DNA from: Sphingomonas daechungensis
GTDB lineage: Bacteria > Pseudomonadota > Alphaproteobacteria > Sphingomonadales > Sphingomonadaceae
Assembly: GCF_014489495.1 (NCBI RefSeq)
Contig: NZ_CP060780.1
Location: forward strand, 2,243,001-2,307,000
Direction of reading: 5' to 3'
Length of the DNA stretch: 64,000 nt
A program made the position numbers and the translations under genes. The notes under the pieces were generated by a model. It had not been told where the DNA came from. It saw nothing but the letters and a program-made list of their open reading frames with translations, and did no database searches. This document shows, in pieces, positions 20,492 to 30,406 of this stretch. Each line of letters starts with the position of its first letter. Positions within the stretch are counted from its first letter, which is position 1.

Positions 20492-20890
20492 ATGAGCCAG
20501 AACCCCATTCGCGACTTCCATGCGCACATTTATTTCGACGCGGACCAGTTGGATCGCGCCGAGAAGCTCGCCCACGCCGCTCGCGAGCGTTTCAACCTCC
20601 GCATTGGCCACTTTCACACCAATCCGGTCGGGCCTCACCCGCGCGGCAGTTGCCAGCTCACGGTCCTGCCTGAGGAGTTCGGTGACTTCGCACAATGGAT
20701 GGCGCTCAACCGGGATGGCCTGACGATTTTTGCCCACACCAGCACCGGCTCGGATTACGTCGACCACACCGAGCATGTGATATGGTTCGGGCCGAGCGAA
20801 ATGCTGGACCTCTCGATCTTCGACGACGGGAATAGACGTCAGAAGACTTGCTCGACCCATCCATACGGGTCGGGAGCATCGCCCCGTTGA
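20492..20890 (+). CDS. DOPA 4,5-dioxygenase family protein
   Basis: From ATG 20492 the protein begins IRDFHAHIYFD, the hallmark of the DOPA-dioxygenase family. GHFHTNPVGPHPRGSCQ and DYVDHTEHVIWFG follow, supplying the conserved metal-binding His residues. Similar bacterial proteins are about 110-120 residues of extradiol-type ring-cleaving enzyme or related unknowns. The family match ends near residue 115. The last residues run over the 3' end of ilvE on the other strand and are unlike the family, so a frameshift near 20830 with an earlier stop is possible. The substrate is unknown. Confidence 0.75.
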   Translation: MSQNPIRDFHAHIYFDADQLDRAEKLAHAARERFNLRIGHFHTNPVGPHPRGSCQLTVLPEEFGDFAQWMALNRDGLTIFAHTSTGSDYVDHTEHVIWFGPSEMLDLSIFDDGNRRQKTCSTHPYGSGASPR

Positions 20891-21948
20891 ATATCCACCA
20901 AAGCGGACCGAAGCCGCAAAGTGAGCGGTCCGGTCGACTGCCCGCCGATGGCGAACTCACCATCCGCTTCCTTCACTCGGCCGATCGGTGTGACGACGGC
21001 CGCCGTGCCGCACGCGAATGCCTCGGTCAGCCGACCACTTTCCGCGTCGGCTTTCCACTGCTCGATCGAATAGGGCTCTTCGCGGACGGTTAGCCCCATG
21101 TCGCGCGCAAGTGTGAGCAGCGAATCCCGGGTGACACCGTGCAGAATGGTTCCGTCCAGCGGCGGCGTCTGGATCGATCCGTCCTCGAACACGAAGAAGA
21201 CGTTCATTCCGCCAAGTTCCTCGACCCAGCGGCGCTCGGTGGCGTCGAGGAAGACGACCTGGTCGCAACCGTTCCGGACGGCTTCCGCCTGGGCAACCAG
21301 GCTACCCGCATAATTGCCACCGCACTTGGCTTCGCCCGTACCGCCAGGGGCCGCTCGAACGTACTCACGGGTCACCCACAGAGATACGCTCGCCGCGTCA
21401 CCCTTGAAGTAGGATCCGACCGACGAGGCAATTACGGCGTAGATGAACTGCGTCGACGAGCGCATTCCAAGAAACGATCCGTTCGCGATCATGAACGGCC
21501 GCAGATAGAGCGACCCATCCTCGGTCGCGGGAATCCAGTCCCGGTCGGCGCGCACCAGCGCGCGGACGGAGTCCAGGAACATCTCTTCGGGCAGCGGCGG
21601 CATGGCCAGGCGGATCGCCGATTTGGCGAATCGCCGGGCATTGGCATCGGGCCGGAACAAGGCCGCTCCGCCGCCCGGCCGCCGATAAGCCTTCATCCCC
21701 TCGAAGATCTCCTGGGCATAATGAAGCACCGGTGCGGCGGGATCCATCGTGAACGGATGGCGCGCGGTCAGCCTCGCGTCGTGCCAGCCCTTCGCCTCAT
21801 CATATTCGATGATGGCCATGTGGTCCGTGAAGACCCGGCCGAAACCCGGGTCCTCGAGCAGGCGCGCGCGCTCTTCCGGGGGAACCGGCTTTGCGGCCGG
21901 TTCGAACGCCAGGCGGCTGTCATCGTCCAAGGTGAGTTCGCCGATCAT
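20839..21948 (-). CDS. ilvE: Branched-chain amino acid aminotransferase
   Basis: An intact protein of 369 residues of PLP fold type IV. Features include HYAQEIFEGMKAYR, SLYLRPFMIA, GEAKCGGNYAGS and the region GMNVFFVF with the substrate-loop Gly residues, matching the long (BCAT2-like) bacterial IlvE. It transfers amino groups between glutamate and the 2-keto acids of Leu, Ile and Val in the cytoplasm. It stands upstream of proC in the opposite reading order, with a short gap. Confidence 0.92.
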   Translation of the reverse strand: MIGELTLDDDSRLAFEPAAKPVPPEERARLLEDPGFGRVFTDHMAIIEYDEAKGWHDARLTARHPFTMDPAAPVLHYAQEIFEGMKAYRRPGGGAALFRPDANARRFAKSAIRLAMPPLPEEMFLDSVRALVRADRDWIPATEDGSLYLRPFMIANGSFLGMRSSTQFIYAVIASSVGSYFKGDAASVSLWVTREYVRAAPGGTGEAKCGGNYAGSLVAQAEAVRNGCDQVVFLDATERRWVEELGGMNVFFVFEDGSIQTPPLDGTILHGVTRDSLLTLARDMGLTVREEPYSIEQWKADAESGRLTEAFACGTAAVVTPIGRVKEADGEFAIGGQSTGPLTLRLRSALVDIQRGDAPDPYGWVEQVF

Positions 21949-21974
21949 GTTCCATCCCTGTTACGGGGTCGGAA

Positions 21975-22806
21975 CTAGGCCGAAGGAGCTTCCTGGGCAA
22001 GTTTGGGCCCCTTAGCCTCCTCGGCAAGTTCGGCGGCACGACGCGAAGCCGCGCTCACCGTCAGGGACACCAGCTTGTCGAGCACGTCGTCGCGGCGAAG
22101 CACGGCAAGCCCGGCCTCGGTCGTTCCATTCGGGCTGGCGACGCGCCGTACGACGTCGCCCATGCTCTCGTGGGTGGACGCGGCCATCCAGGCGGTTCCC
22201 AGCACGGTCTCTAGAGCAACGGTAGCCGCTAGCTCAGAAGAAAGGCCGCGCTCGACCCGGCCTTGGCCAGGGCTTCGACGAAACTTGCAACATATGCAGG
22301 GCCTGCGCCCGCGACCGAGCCGACCGCCGCCAGGCTGCTCTCGTTGTTGACCCACAAGGCATAGCCGAGCTGCGCGAACAGCTGGGAGACTTCCTGGTGC
22401 AGCTCGCCCGGGATGTCCTCGCCGTACAAGGCGATGACACCACGGCGCACTGCCACGGGCAGATTGGGAAGCGCGCGGACGATCGCCCCGCCGTCCAGAA
22501 CTTCTGCCGCAAGGTCTCGAGCTCGACGCCGACCAGGAGCGAAACGACCAGAGTCTGCGAGGTCAGGTGAGCCGTCAGCCGGGAGACGACATCGTCCAGC
22601 TGCTGCGGCTTGCAGCCGAGAATGACCAGCCGCGGAGCGGGACCCGCAGCGGCGTAATTGCTGGTGACGCGGAGCCCCGGGACGGGCTTCGCGCTCGGCC
22701 GGATGACGACCGCGTCGCTGAGATCGACGTTCGCCGACTGCCAGCCTTCGACCATGGCTCCGGCTATGTTGCCGCAGCCGATGAACCAAATTGGATTCAG
22801 GACCAG
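21975..22806 (-). CDS. proC: Pyrroline-5-carboxylate reductase (frameshifted)
   Basis: About 277 residues after correction. The N-terminus IWFIGCGNIAGAMVEGW is the NAD(P)-binding glycine motif of ProC. Then follow LGCKPQQLDDV and, in the C-terminal part, ETVLGTAWM and VASPNGTTEAGLAVL, the proline-binding signature. Frameshifts near 22500 and near 22250 split it. It performs the last step of proline synthesis. No ATG or GTG lies at the expected start: CTG 22806 is preceded by GGGAGG at six bases and is the best candidate. The upstream ybjN-like gene ends two bases before it. Confidence 0.85.
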
Positions 22807-22807
22807 T

Positions 22808-23314
22808 TTAAGCCTCCCGTGCGTATCGATCAGGGCCGCGGCAATGGCCTCGCCCGGCGATTTCCCGCCCAGAGCACGAACTGGAACACGGGATAAAAGC
22901 GCTCGCATTCCTCGAGCGCGGCTTCGATGATGGCTTCGGCCTGATCGAGCGTCAGGCCGTCGTTCTCACGCGTGTCGAGAATGGTCGCGTGGCGAAAGAC
23001 GATCAGGCCGGACCCGACCACATTTCGAAATGGCCGAGCCAGAGCTGCTCGTTGATCAACCCCAGGCTCTCGTACACGGCCTGGCGCTTCTCCGCCGTCA
23101 CCTTGATGTCGGGGAAGGCGAGGAACTGAAGCACCTGGTCCTCGGGACGCCACACTCCGCGAAGCTCGTACTGAGTCCAGCTGCCGATCGCCGATGCAAC
23201 GATCTCTCCCTCGCCCGAACGCTCGCACGCCCAGCCACGAGCCTCGAAATATTGTTCGAGAACTTCGATTGGAGCGCCGTCGTCGCGCTCTTCCTGGACG
23301 TCTTCCTCGCTCAG
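22808..23314 (-). CDS. YbjN-domain protein (frameshifted)
   Basis: About 169 residues. The core FEARGWACERSGEGEIVASAIG and LQFLAFPDIKV match the YbjN sensory-transduction fold found widely in alphaproteobacteria; its biochemical role is unknown. Two one-base gaps interrupt the frame: CCC at 23013-23015 and CCC at 22816-22818. The corrected C-terminus ends THGEA then TAA. The start appears to be CTG 23314, with GGAGG seven bases upstream inside the end of ubiK. The gene sits between ubiK and proC with almost no spacing, a conserved order in sphingomonads as far as I recall. Confidence 0.75.
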
Positions 23315-23316
23315 GA

Positions 23317-23619
23317 TCAGGCCTCCGGGCTCGACTTCGGCTTTGTCGGACGCTTCGCCGCGGTTGCGGTCCCGCCGACTTTCGCCTCGAGAGCTACGAT
23401 CCGTGCCTTGAGCGCCTCATTCTCGTCGCGGGCCGCAGCGGCCATCGCCTTCACGGCTTCGAATTCGTCGCGGCTGACAAAATCCGCACCCGCCATCCAT
23501 TCCCGCGCTCTTTCGCGCATGGAGGCTTCGGCCTCACGGCCCACTCCGGCCATGGTCCCGGCAACGCCGTTCACCATCTTCACGAAGTCGTCGAACAGCT
23601 TGTTCTCGGACTGCATTGC
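23317..23619 (-). CDS. ubiK: UbiK-type accessory factor (BMFP family)
   Basis: A 100-residue protein from ATG 23619, preceded by GGAGGAGA. It begins SENKLFDDFVKMVNGVAG, the membrane-fusogenic helix of the BMFP/UbiK family. It continues with a coiled-coil heptad (DEFEAVKAMAAAARDENEAL) and a basic tail. UbiK assists ubiquinone ring hydroxylation by organising UbiJ-bound intermediates. The assignment rests on overall helix-coil design and the DFVSRDEFEAVK signature. Confidence 0.8.
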   Translation of the reverse strand, partial: AMQSENKLFDDFVKMVNGVAGTMAGVGREAEASMRERAREWMAGADFVSRDEFEAVKAMAAAARDENEALKARIVALEAKVGGTATAAKRPTKPKSSPEA

Positions 23620-23711
23620 AATCTCCTCCACCGCCAAGGGCCGGGCAACGCGTTCGGCGAGCGCCCGAGCGAGCAGATAGGGAAGGTCGGACGCGCCCGC
23701 TAGGGTCTAAG

Positions 23712-24704
23712 TCAGCGCAGAGCGAAGGTGGCGGTTTCCAACTCGCTCGTTTCCGGCAGCACGACCTTCAGCTTCTTCCGCGCGAAATCGATGGAAACGC
23801 GGTCGAAGCTCCTCAGCGCGTTCATACCGAGGAGGAGTGCCGGCTTGTCGTCAAGGCCAAGCCGTTTGAAGGCCGGCGAGTTGGTGAAGATCACCGGCAT
23901 CTTCTTTAGCGTGATGCCGCCCACGCTCAGCTCTCGAACGATCGTGTATTCGCCCATGAGCTTCGCCCCGGAAACGGACTGGAGCTCCACCTCGCCCGTC
24001 CGCTTGACCTTGCCGCCTTGGCTGAGCTTGCGGCGAAGCGCCTCGTTGCCCAGCGACACCTGAGCGCCGGTATCAATCACGAGAGTGACCGGGATATGCT
24101 CGGCATTCGCTTTCGTCAGGATCAGTCGCCCATTGCGGACCTTCGCGGTGACGACGATCGTATCCTTGTCTTCGGCGACAAATTTCGCCGAAGGTACGAT
24201 CGTCAGCGTCTGCTTCTTGAAATCGAACAGGACTCGCTGGGAGCGCAGGGAATCGAGTCCGAGGATCCCGTCCGCACCCATATGCTCGGATTCGAGCAAA
24301 GCGGCATCGACGTCCCTCACCTCTTTCGCGGTGATGTCGAGAACCGAGACATTGGCAGTCTCGATCTGCGTTTCGCCGGTGACGCTGTGAAGTGTCGTTC
24401 CCTTGCGGCCGTTCAGCCGAAGCTGGCGGGCGAGATCCGACGAGATTGCCGTGCGGTCGGCGCCCGTATCGATCAGGAACCGGTAAGGACCATGGCCGGC
24501 AACCTTCACCGGAACCGTCATGCGGTCGTAGCCATCCTCCTTGAAGCGGAGGTCCGTCGCCTGCGTGGTCGAATCGACCTTGTCGGGCTGGGCGACCGTT
24601 TCATATTCCTGGGTCCGGATTTGCTCCGGCATCTTCACCCATTGCGCCGAAACGGGCGCCGCCGTTCCAAGTATGGCAAGGCCGACGGCAGGCAGAATTC
24701 GCAT
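23712..24704 (-). CDS. Exported retropepsin-like aspartic protease, duplicated domain
   Basis: An intact 330-residue protein from ATG 24704 with a signal peptide (AVGLAILGTAAPVSAQ). It contains two retropepsin halves: FLIDTGADRTAIS near residue 85 and LVIDTGAQVSLG near 215. Each ends in a hydrophobic-Gly flap return (DGILGLDSL and LLLGMNALRSF). In bacterial relatives the active site forms from such DTG motifs, either within one chain or by dimerisation. Both Asp residues are present here, so one chain could build a full active site. It probably acts in the periplasm; substrates are unknown. Confidence 0.82.
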   Translation of the reverse strand: MRILPAVGLAILGTAAPVSAQWVKMPEQIRTQEYETVAQPDKVDSTTQATDLRFKEDGYDRMTVPVKVAGHGPYRFLIDTGADRTAISSDLARQLRLNGRKGTTLHSVTGETQIETANVSVLDITAKEVRDVDAALLESEHMGADGILGLDSLRSQRVLFDFKKQTLTIVPSAKFVAEDKDTIVVTAKVRNGRLILTKANAEHIPVTLVIDTGAQVSLGNEALRRKLSQGGKVKRTGEVELQSVSGAKLMGEYTIVRELSVGGITLKKMPVIFTNSPAFKRLGLDDKPALLLGMNALRSFDRVSIDFARKKLKVVLPETSELETATFALR

Positions 24705-24774
24705 ATCCCGCACCCTTCTTTGAGGACGCACTTATATCATGAAACGGGGTGCGTGCGGGAATTTCGACGAACGA

Positions 24775-25275
24775 CTAGGCGCCGGGGTTCAGGTTCCCGA
24801 TCGCCGAGTTGAGTGCGGCCGCGAAGCAGAGCCACAGCAGGTAAGGAAGCATCAGGTACCCCGCCACCGGCCGAATTTGCCGGAACTGGCCGGCTGCAAG
24901 CGCCGCGAGCCCAACCATCACCACGATAATGACCAGCGCCGGATAGATCATTCGGGCGCCGAAGAAGACGGGTGACCAGGCGAAATTCAGCGCCAGCTGG
25001 GCAAAGAAAAGGATCAGCGCGTTGCGACGCTTCGCCGAAGGCGGCTCGGCCAGGATCATCGCTACCGCGATTCCAAGCAGAGCGTAAAGGATCGGCCAGA
25101 CCACGCCGAAGGCCCAGCCCGGCGGCATGAAGAACGGCTTGACGAGGCCATCAAACCACGGATTTCCGTAACCGGAGTTGGAGAGCCAGCCACTCAGGCC
25201 GCCAAGGATTTCGATCGCGGGGACCGTGACTATGGCAAATTTCCACCATGCACGGCGCTGGACAGTCTCAACCAT
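24775..25275 (-). CDS. TspO/MBR-family membrane protein
   Basis: A 166-residue, five-helix membrane protein. It contains the TspO signatures NPWFDGLVKPFFMPPGW, VVWPILYALLGIA and LNFAWSPVFFG. TspO proteins bind porphyrins and affect tetrapyrrole and carotenoid regulation in alphaproteobacteria. ATG 25275 starts eight bases inside the end of tlyA, so both genes are probably translated from one message. Confidence 0.88.
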   Translation of the reverse strand: MVETVQRRAWWKFAIVTVPAIEILGGLSGWLSNSGYGNPWFDGLVKPFFMPPGWAFGVVWPILYALLGIAVAMILAEPPSAKRRNALILFFAQLALNFAWSPVFFGARMIYPALVIIVVMVGLAALAAGQFRQIRPVAGYLMLPYLLWLCFAAALNSAIGNLNPGA

Positions 25276-25980
25276 TCTTCTGCGCTCCCAGCAGGAATTC
25301 CACGTTGCCTTCCGGACCCGTAATCGGGCTTCGTTCGATCCCGAGCACCGTCCAGCCCTGCGATTCAACCCAGTCTTTGGCCTGTAGGCAGACGCGCTCG
25401 TGCACTTCGGGGTTCCGGACGACGCCGCCCTTCCCCACCTCCTCTCGCCCGGCCTCGAACTGCGGCTTGACGAGCGCAACCAGATTCGCGCCGGGCCTTG
25501 CCAGTTTGAGCGGCGCTTCGAGCACCTTCGCCAGTGAGATGAAGCTCGCGTCGCACACGACGGTGTCGATCGGCTCCGGGACCTGCTCTGCGGTCAATGC
25601 GCGCGCATTTGTCTGCTCGTGAACGATCACGCGAGGATCGTTGCGCAGCTTCCAGGCAAGCTGATTGGTCCCGACGTCGACGGCATAAACCTTCGCCGCG
25701 CCTCGCGAGAGCAACACGTCGGTGAAGCCGCCGGTGGATGACCCGACGTCGAGGCCGACGGCACCCGTCACATCAAACCCGAAATGATTGAGGCCGTGAT
25801 CCAGCTTGATCCCGCCGCGCGAGACCCAGGGATGGTCCCTCCGCGGACCTCGAGGGCCGCCTCAACGGCTAGCATGTCTCCCGCTTTCGCGAGCTTCCTC
25901 TCGCCACTGAATACGGCGCCCGCCATGATCAGCGCCTGCGCCCGCGTCCGGCTGTCCGCGAGCCCGCGGCTGACCAGCAA
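25268..25980 (-). CDS. tlyA: TlyA-type rRNA 2'-O-methyltransferase / hemolysin-like protein (frameshifted)
   Basis: The N-terminal S4 RNA-binding domain (LLVSRGLADSRTRAQALIMAG) is followed by an FtsJ-like methyltransferase: GLDVGSSTGGFTDVLL, VVCDASFISL and LVKPQFEAGREEVG. Together these are diagnostic of TlyA, which 2'-O-methylates cytidines in 16S and 23S rRNA. A frameshift lies near 25820. The usual first residues KVRADQ are readable upstream of TTG 25980 (to about 25998), but no ordinary start codon is there; the true start is unclear. It follows dxs immediately, a common arrangement in alphaproteobacteria. Confidence 0.85.
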
Positions 25981-26000
25981 TTGGTCTGCGCGGACTTTGA

Positions 26001-27925
26001 CTACGCCCGCACCTCTTCGACACCCGCGCTGTTGACGCGCAGGGCCTTCAGCACCGTCTCGACGATCTGGGGCGCGTTGAGGCCCGCCTCGTCATACTGC
26101 TTCTCGGGCTTGTCGTGATCCTGGAAGCGGTCGGGCAAGCGCATGGTGCGGATCTTCAGACCCGCGTCGACCAGGCCTTCGTCGCTGGCAAGCGTCAGGA
26201 CGTGCGCGCCAAGGCCGCCGATCGCGGCTTCTTCAATTGTCACGGCGACTTCGTGGGTGGTCAGCAGCTTGCGGATCAGCGCCTCGTCCAGCGGCTTGGC
26301 GAAGCGCAGGTCGGCGACGGTGGTCGAAAGACCCTTGGCTTCCAGCTGCTCGGCAGCCTTCTCGGCTTCGGCGAGGCGCGTTCCCAGCGACAGAATCGCG
26401 ACCTTGCTGCCCTGCTTGACGACGCGGCCCTTACCGATCTCCAGCGGTTCGGGATCGGCAGGCAGCGGCACTCCACGACCCTCTCCGCGCGGATAGCGGA
26501 CGGCAATCGGCCCGCTGTCATGCAGCTGCATCGTCTTGACCATGCGCGCGAGATCGGCCTCGTCCGCGGCCGCCATCACGACGAAATTTGGCAAAGTGCA
26601 GAGATAGGCCAGGTCGAAGCTTCCGGCATGGGTCGCCCCATCGGCGCCCACGAGACCCGCGCGATCCATCGCGAAACGAACCGGCAAGTTCTGGATCGCA
26701 ACGTCGTGGACCACTTGGTCATAAGCGCGCTGCAGGAATGTCGAATAGATCGCAACGAAGGGCCGCATGCCCTGCGCGGCGAGGCCGGCGGCGAAGGTCA
26801 CGCCGTGCTGCTCGGCGATGCCGACATCGAACGCACGCTCGGGATGGGCTTTGGCGAACTTGTCGACGCCGGTTCCGGACGGCATCGCAGCAGTGATCGC
26901 GCAAATGCGAGGATCAGCTTCCGCTAGTTTTGCGAGCGTCTCTCCAAAAACATTCTGGTAAGCGGGCGGACCCCCACCGGGCCCTTGTCCTGCTTGCCCG
27001 AGACCACGTCGAACTTGACGACGCCGTGATATTTATCCGCTGAGCTTTCCGCCGGTCCGTAGCCCTTGCCCTTATGGGTGACGACGTGGACCAGCATCGG
27101 CCCGATGTCCGCATCGCGGACGTTCTCGAGCACCTCGACCAGCGCCTCCACGTCGTGCCCGTCGACCGGGCCAACATAGTAGAACCCTAGCTCGTCGAAG
27201 AGCGTGCCGCCGGTGAACATGCCGCGCGCATATTCTTCCATCCGCCGAGCCGTGCGGTGCAACGGCTCCGGCATTGCCCGCGCGATCCTTTGCGCGAGCT
27301 TGCGCGGAGCGAGATACTTGTTCGAGCTGACCAGGCGCGCGAGCGCGTTGCGAAGCGAGCCGACCGGCGGCGCGATCGACATGTCATTGTCGTTGAGGAT
27401 CACGACCAGCCGGTTCCCGGCGGCCTCTGCGTTGTTCATCGCCTCATAGGCCATGCCGGCGGACATCGCGCCGTCGCCGATGACCGCGATCGCCTTGCCG
27501 GGATCTCCCGACAGCTTGTTGGCGATGGCAAAGCCCAGGGCCGCCGAGATCGATGTCGAGCTATGCGCCGCGCCGAATGGGTCGAACTCGCTTTCGCTCC
27601 GCTTGGTGAAGCCGCTGAGGCCCGAGCCTTGCCGGAGCGTACGAATTCGGTCGCGTCGGCCGGTAACGATCTTGTGAGGGTAGGCCTGGTGACCGACGTC
27701 CCAGATCAGCTTGTCGTGGGGCGTATCGAAAACAAAGTGGAGCGCGACGGTCAGCTCGACCACGCCAAGGCCCGCACCGAGGTGGCCGCCGGTCACGGAG
27801 ACCGCGGAGATGACTTCCTGCCTCAGTTCATCGGACAGCTGCGGGAGTTTCTCCCTGTCCAGCTTGCGAATATCTTGAGGATACGGAACCGTGTCGAGCA
27901 ACGGTGTTACGGGCCGGTCGGACAT
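26001..27925 (-). CDS. dxs: 1-deoxy-D-xylulose-5-phosphate synthase (frameshifted)
   Basis: About 641 residues from ATG 27925. The thiamine-diphosphate domain shows [29 protein letters not shown] and [17 protein letters not shown]. The second half shows [30 protein letters not shown] and the transketolase C-terminal domain ([13 protein letters not shown]). It condenses pyruvate and glyceraldehyde 3-phosphate, the first step of the MEP isoprenoid pathway. One frameshift at the GGG run 26964-26966 separates the two halves; adding one base gives a continuous [12 protein letters not shown]. Loss of this essential gene would be lethal, which argues for a sequence error. Confidence 0.95.
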
Positions 27926-28023
27926 GGGCTGGCATGTATCGGGAACCCGGCGTGATGTCACCCAAGCTGGGCCAATTCACGTATTGCTCACGGATTGCTC
28001 AGGTGGGGACTGCCCCGACCGGG

Positions 28024-28488
28024 TCAGTTGCTGTCGCATTCCCCGCAGGTGCCGCGCACCTCAATCACCGGGCGGGCGGATGAAAATCCGGCGCTTGCCG
28101 CAGCCTTCCGAACTCCGCCGGACAAGGCGTCGTCATCGATGTGCACCGCCTGCCCGCAATTGTCGCAGATCAGGAAGATGCAGTCGTGGAGGCAGTCGGG
28201 ATGCGCGTTGGCGACATAAGCGTTGGCGCTCTCCACCCGGCGCGCCAGGTTGGCCCCCACGAACAAGTCGAGGATCCGATAGACGCTGTTGGCCGCAACC
28301 CGGCGTCCCTGGTTCTTCGAAACCGCCTCAGCGATGTCGTAGGCGCTCGCCGGACGGTCGAAGCCGGCGAGGGCTTCGAACACCGATTCCCGCATTCCGG
28401 TCCACTGCTCGCCACGGCTGGTTAGCTGCTCGCGCGCGGCCTTCTTGAGCGACTCGCCCTGATGAAGTTGATGCTCGTGCGCACCCAT
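28024..28488 (-). CDS. zur: Fur-family zinc-uptake regulator Zur
   Basis: A 154-residue Fur-type repressor with an N-terminal winged helix (RPASAYDIAEAV, ANSVYRILDLF) and Cys pairs for the structural zinc (CDNCG and CGECD). The His/Cys pattern HPDCLHDCIFLICDNCG resembles Zur more than Fur or PerR. It presumably represses zinc import genes when zinc is bound. It lies directly downstream of a MerC-like membrane gene on the same strand, so both are probably one operon. Confidence 0.85.
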   Translation of the reverse strand: MGAHEHQLHQGESLKKAAREQLTSRGEQWTGMRESVFEALAGFDRPASAYDIAEAVSKNQGRRVAANSVYRILDLFVGANLARRVESANAYVANAHPDCLHDCIFLICDNCGQAVHIDDDALSGGVRKAAASAGFSSARPVIEVRGTCGECDSN

Positions 28489-28531
28489 GGGTTGGAGATA
28501 GTCCTGCGGCCGTTGGCCCGCAAGCGCGTGC

Positions 28532-28897
28532 TCAGTCGCCCGCGATCCGGTTGAGTTGATGGCCGAGGGCCAGAACGCCGACGCCGACGACGGTGTAGAG
28601 CGCTTCGGATCCGTTGTGAGGAAGGGTCAGCGCACCCGCCATGACACCAAGGCCGAGGCTGCCCACCGCGCTCGGCAACATGAAGCCGTGTTCCATGATC
28701 CCGCGGCCCAGCGCGAAGCTGCCGAGGATCATGGCCAGACTGAGGCCGACTTCGTGGATGATCGGGGCACCGAGAAACCCGCCCGCCGCCGAAACGACAC
28801 CCAGGAGAACGGCAGTCGCCAGGCAATGCACGAGGCAAAGGCCGGACAGGCCAATGGCCATCCGGTCGAGCCTCCGGGTGTGAAGCGCGATTGCCAT
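28532..28897 (-). CDS. MerC-domain membrane protein
   Basis: A 121-residue protein of four predicted helices from ATG 28897. The first helix carries the pair of Cys residues typical of MerC (GLCLVHCLATAVL). MerC proteins transport mercuric ions, but chromosomal MerC-domain proteins linked to zur are likely involved in zinc or other metal handling. No other mercury-resistance gene is present. A region with a Zur-box-like sequence lies just upstream. Confidence 0.75.
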   Translation of the reverse strand: MAIALHTRRLDRMAIGLSGLCLVHCLATAVLLGVVSAAGGFLGAPIIHEVGLSLAMILGSFALGRGIMEHGFMLPSAVGSLGLGVMAGALTLPHNGSEALYTVVGVGVLALGHQLNRIAGD

Positions 28898-28956
28898 GAT
28901 GGGCAAGGATATAACGTGCACTTCTTAAGGTTACAACATCACATGGACAAAATTTC

Positions 28957-30080
28957 ATGATGCAAACCCGGGCTTCGCGCTCTTGGCAAAGCGATCCCGC
29001 CGCCCGATACGCCCGCCGCAATGGACTCGACCCTTCCCTGCCCCGCGCGACCGACAGGCCGGCCAGGCGTCCGCTCGCCATTTCCAACTGGCTGATGGCC
29101 GTCGCCGCGATGGTCTTCCTGATGGTCGTCGTCGGCGGGATCACGCGCCTGACTGAAAGCGGCCTGTCGATCACCGAATGGAAGCCAGTCACGGGAGCGA
29201 TCCCACCACTGACGCAGTCAGAATGGCAGCACGCGTTCGAACTCTACCAGCGGACACCCGAGTATCTGGAGATCAACTGCCCCGCCGGAATGACTCTGGC
29301 CCAGTTCAAGTTCATCTTCTTCTGGGAATGGCTGCACCGCCTGATCGGCCGGCTGATTGGCGTCGTGTTCGCCGTGCCCTTGGTATGGTTCGCCGCGAAG
29401 CGGGCCATCCCGCAGGGTTATGGCTGGAAGCTGGTCGGCCTGCTCGTCCTCGGCGGGCTCCAGGGCGTGCTCGGCTGGTATATGGTCATGTCGGGACTGG
29501 TGGATCGGACCGACGTGAGCCACTTCCGGCTCTCCGCTCACCTCTTGCTGGCGCTGACCATCATGGCCGCCTGCGTGTGGGTTGCACTGGACTTGAGACA
29601 GCTGGCGAAGACCGGCGCAAGCCGACCCGCCCGCTTGAACGGCTCCTCGGTGATCGTGCTCGCCGCACTCTTCATTCAGCTTCTGTTCGGGCGTGGGTCG
29701 CGGGCCTGAATGCCGGACAGGTCGCCAATGACTGGCCGACAATGCAGGGCCGCCTTTATCCGGATGGCGTGGATTGGAGCCGGGGTGCACTTCACGCCTT
29801 CACGAATGATCCTTTCCTGATCCACTTCATCCACCGCTGGTGGGCATGGGTAGTCGTGGTCTTGCTCATTATTTTCGCCCGCCACATCCGCCAGCTCGAG
29901 GGCGGTCGGGCCGCTTCGATTGCCATCCATTCTGCGTTCGGAACACAGGTTCTCCTCGGCATTTTTACGGTCCTCAGCGGGGTCGCGATCTGGCTGGCCG
30001 CCTTGCATCAGGCGGTCGGAGCAGGCCTGGTGATCGCGACGGTCTGGGGAGCGCACGTCCTTGGACGAAAGACGGCATGA
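28957..30080 (+). CDS. ctaA: Heme A synthase (Cox15/CtaA, frameshifted)
   Basis: About 375 residues with eight membrane helices in two bundles. Heme-ligand His residues occur in EWLHRLIGRLIG, SHFRLSAHLLLAL, FIHRWWAWVVVV and LAALHQAVGAG. Also present is GITRLTESGLSITEW, the Cox15 signature. It hydroxylates the C8 methyl of heme O to make heme A for cytochrome c oxidase. A one-base gap in the GGG run 29689-29691 splits it; correction gives LFGAWVAGLNAG. Its stop overlaps the cutA start (ATGA). ATG 28957 and 28960 are both possible. Confidence 0.92.
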
Positions 30081-30406
30081 GCGTCGTCTCCGTCTACGCG
30101 ATCTTCGCGACTGCCGAGGAAGCCGAGCGCATCGGCCGAACCGTGGTCGAGGAAAGGCTAGCCGCCTGCATCAACATCCTTGGGACCTGCCGGTCGATCT
30201 ATCGCTGGCAGGGCGAGGTTGAGACAGCCGAGGAAGTGCCGGCGATCCTCAAGACCACTGGCGAAGCGGCAGACGCGTTGATTTCGCGCATCGCCGGCCT
30301 GCACAGTTACGACGTGCCGTGCATCGCTGTCTGGCCGATCGAAAAATTGCTGCTCAGCTATGCCGAGTGGGCCGAACAAAGCGTCGGCCCACTCGGGAAC
30401 GCCTAG
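30077..30406 (+). CDS. cutA: CutA1 divalent-cation tolerance protein
   Basis: A 109-residue protein of the CutA1 trimeric ferredoxin-like fold: AACINILGTCRSIYRWQGEVE region (conserved Cys and Trp), KTTGEAADALISRI and YDVPCIAVWPIE. CutA1 is associated with divalent-metal tolerance, although its mechanism is unsettled. ATG 30077 overlaps the ctaA stop. Its TAG and the stop of the convergent transporter share the bases CTAG at 30403-30406. Confidence 0.92.
   Translation: MSVVSVYAIFATAEEAERIGRTVVEERLAACINILGTCRSIYRWQGEVETAEEVPAILKTTGEAADALISRIAGLHSYDVPCIAVWPIEKLLLSYAEWAEQSVGPLGNA

Noticed and set aside
26115..26927. Plus-strand open frame of 270 codons opposite dxs
   Set aside because: dxs is certain on the minus strand; the plus-strand product resembles no family.
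26001..27925. dxs as two separate genes or a pseudogene
   Set aside because: Adding a base at one short run restores the whole protein, and an essential gene is unlikely to be lost.
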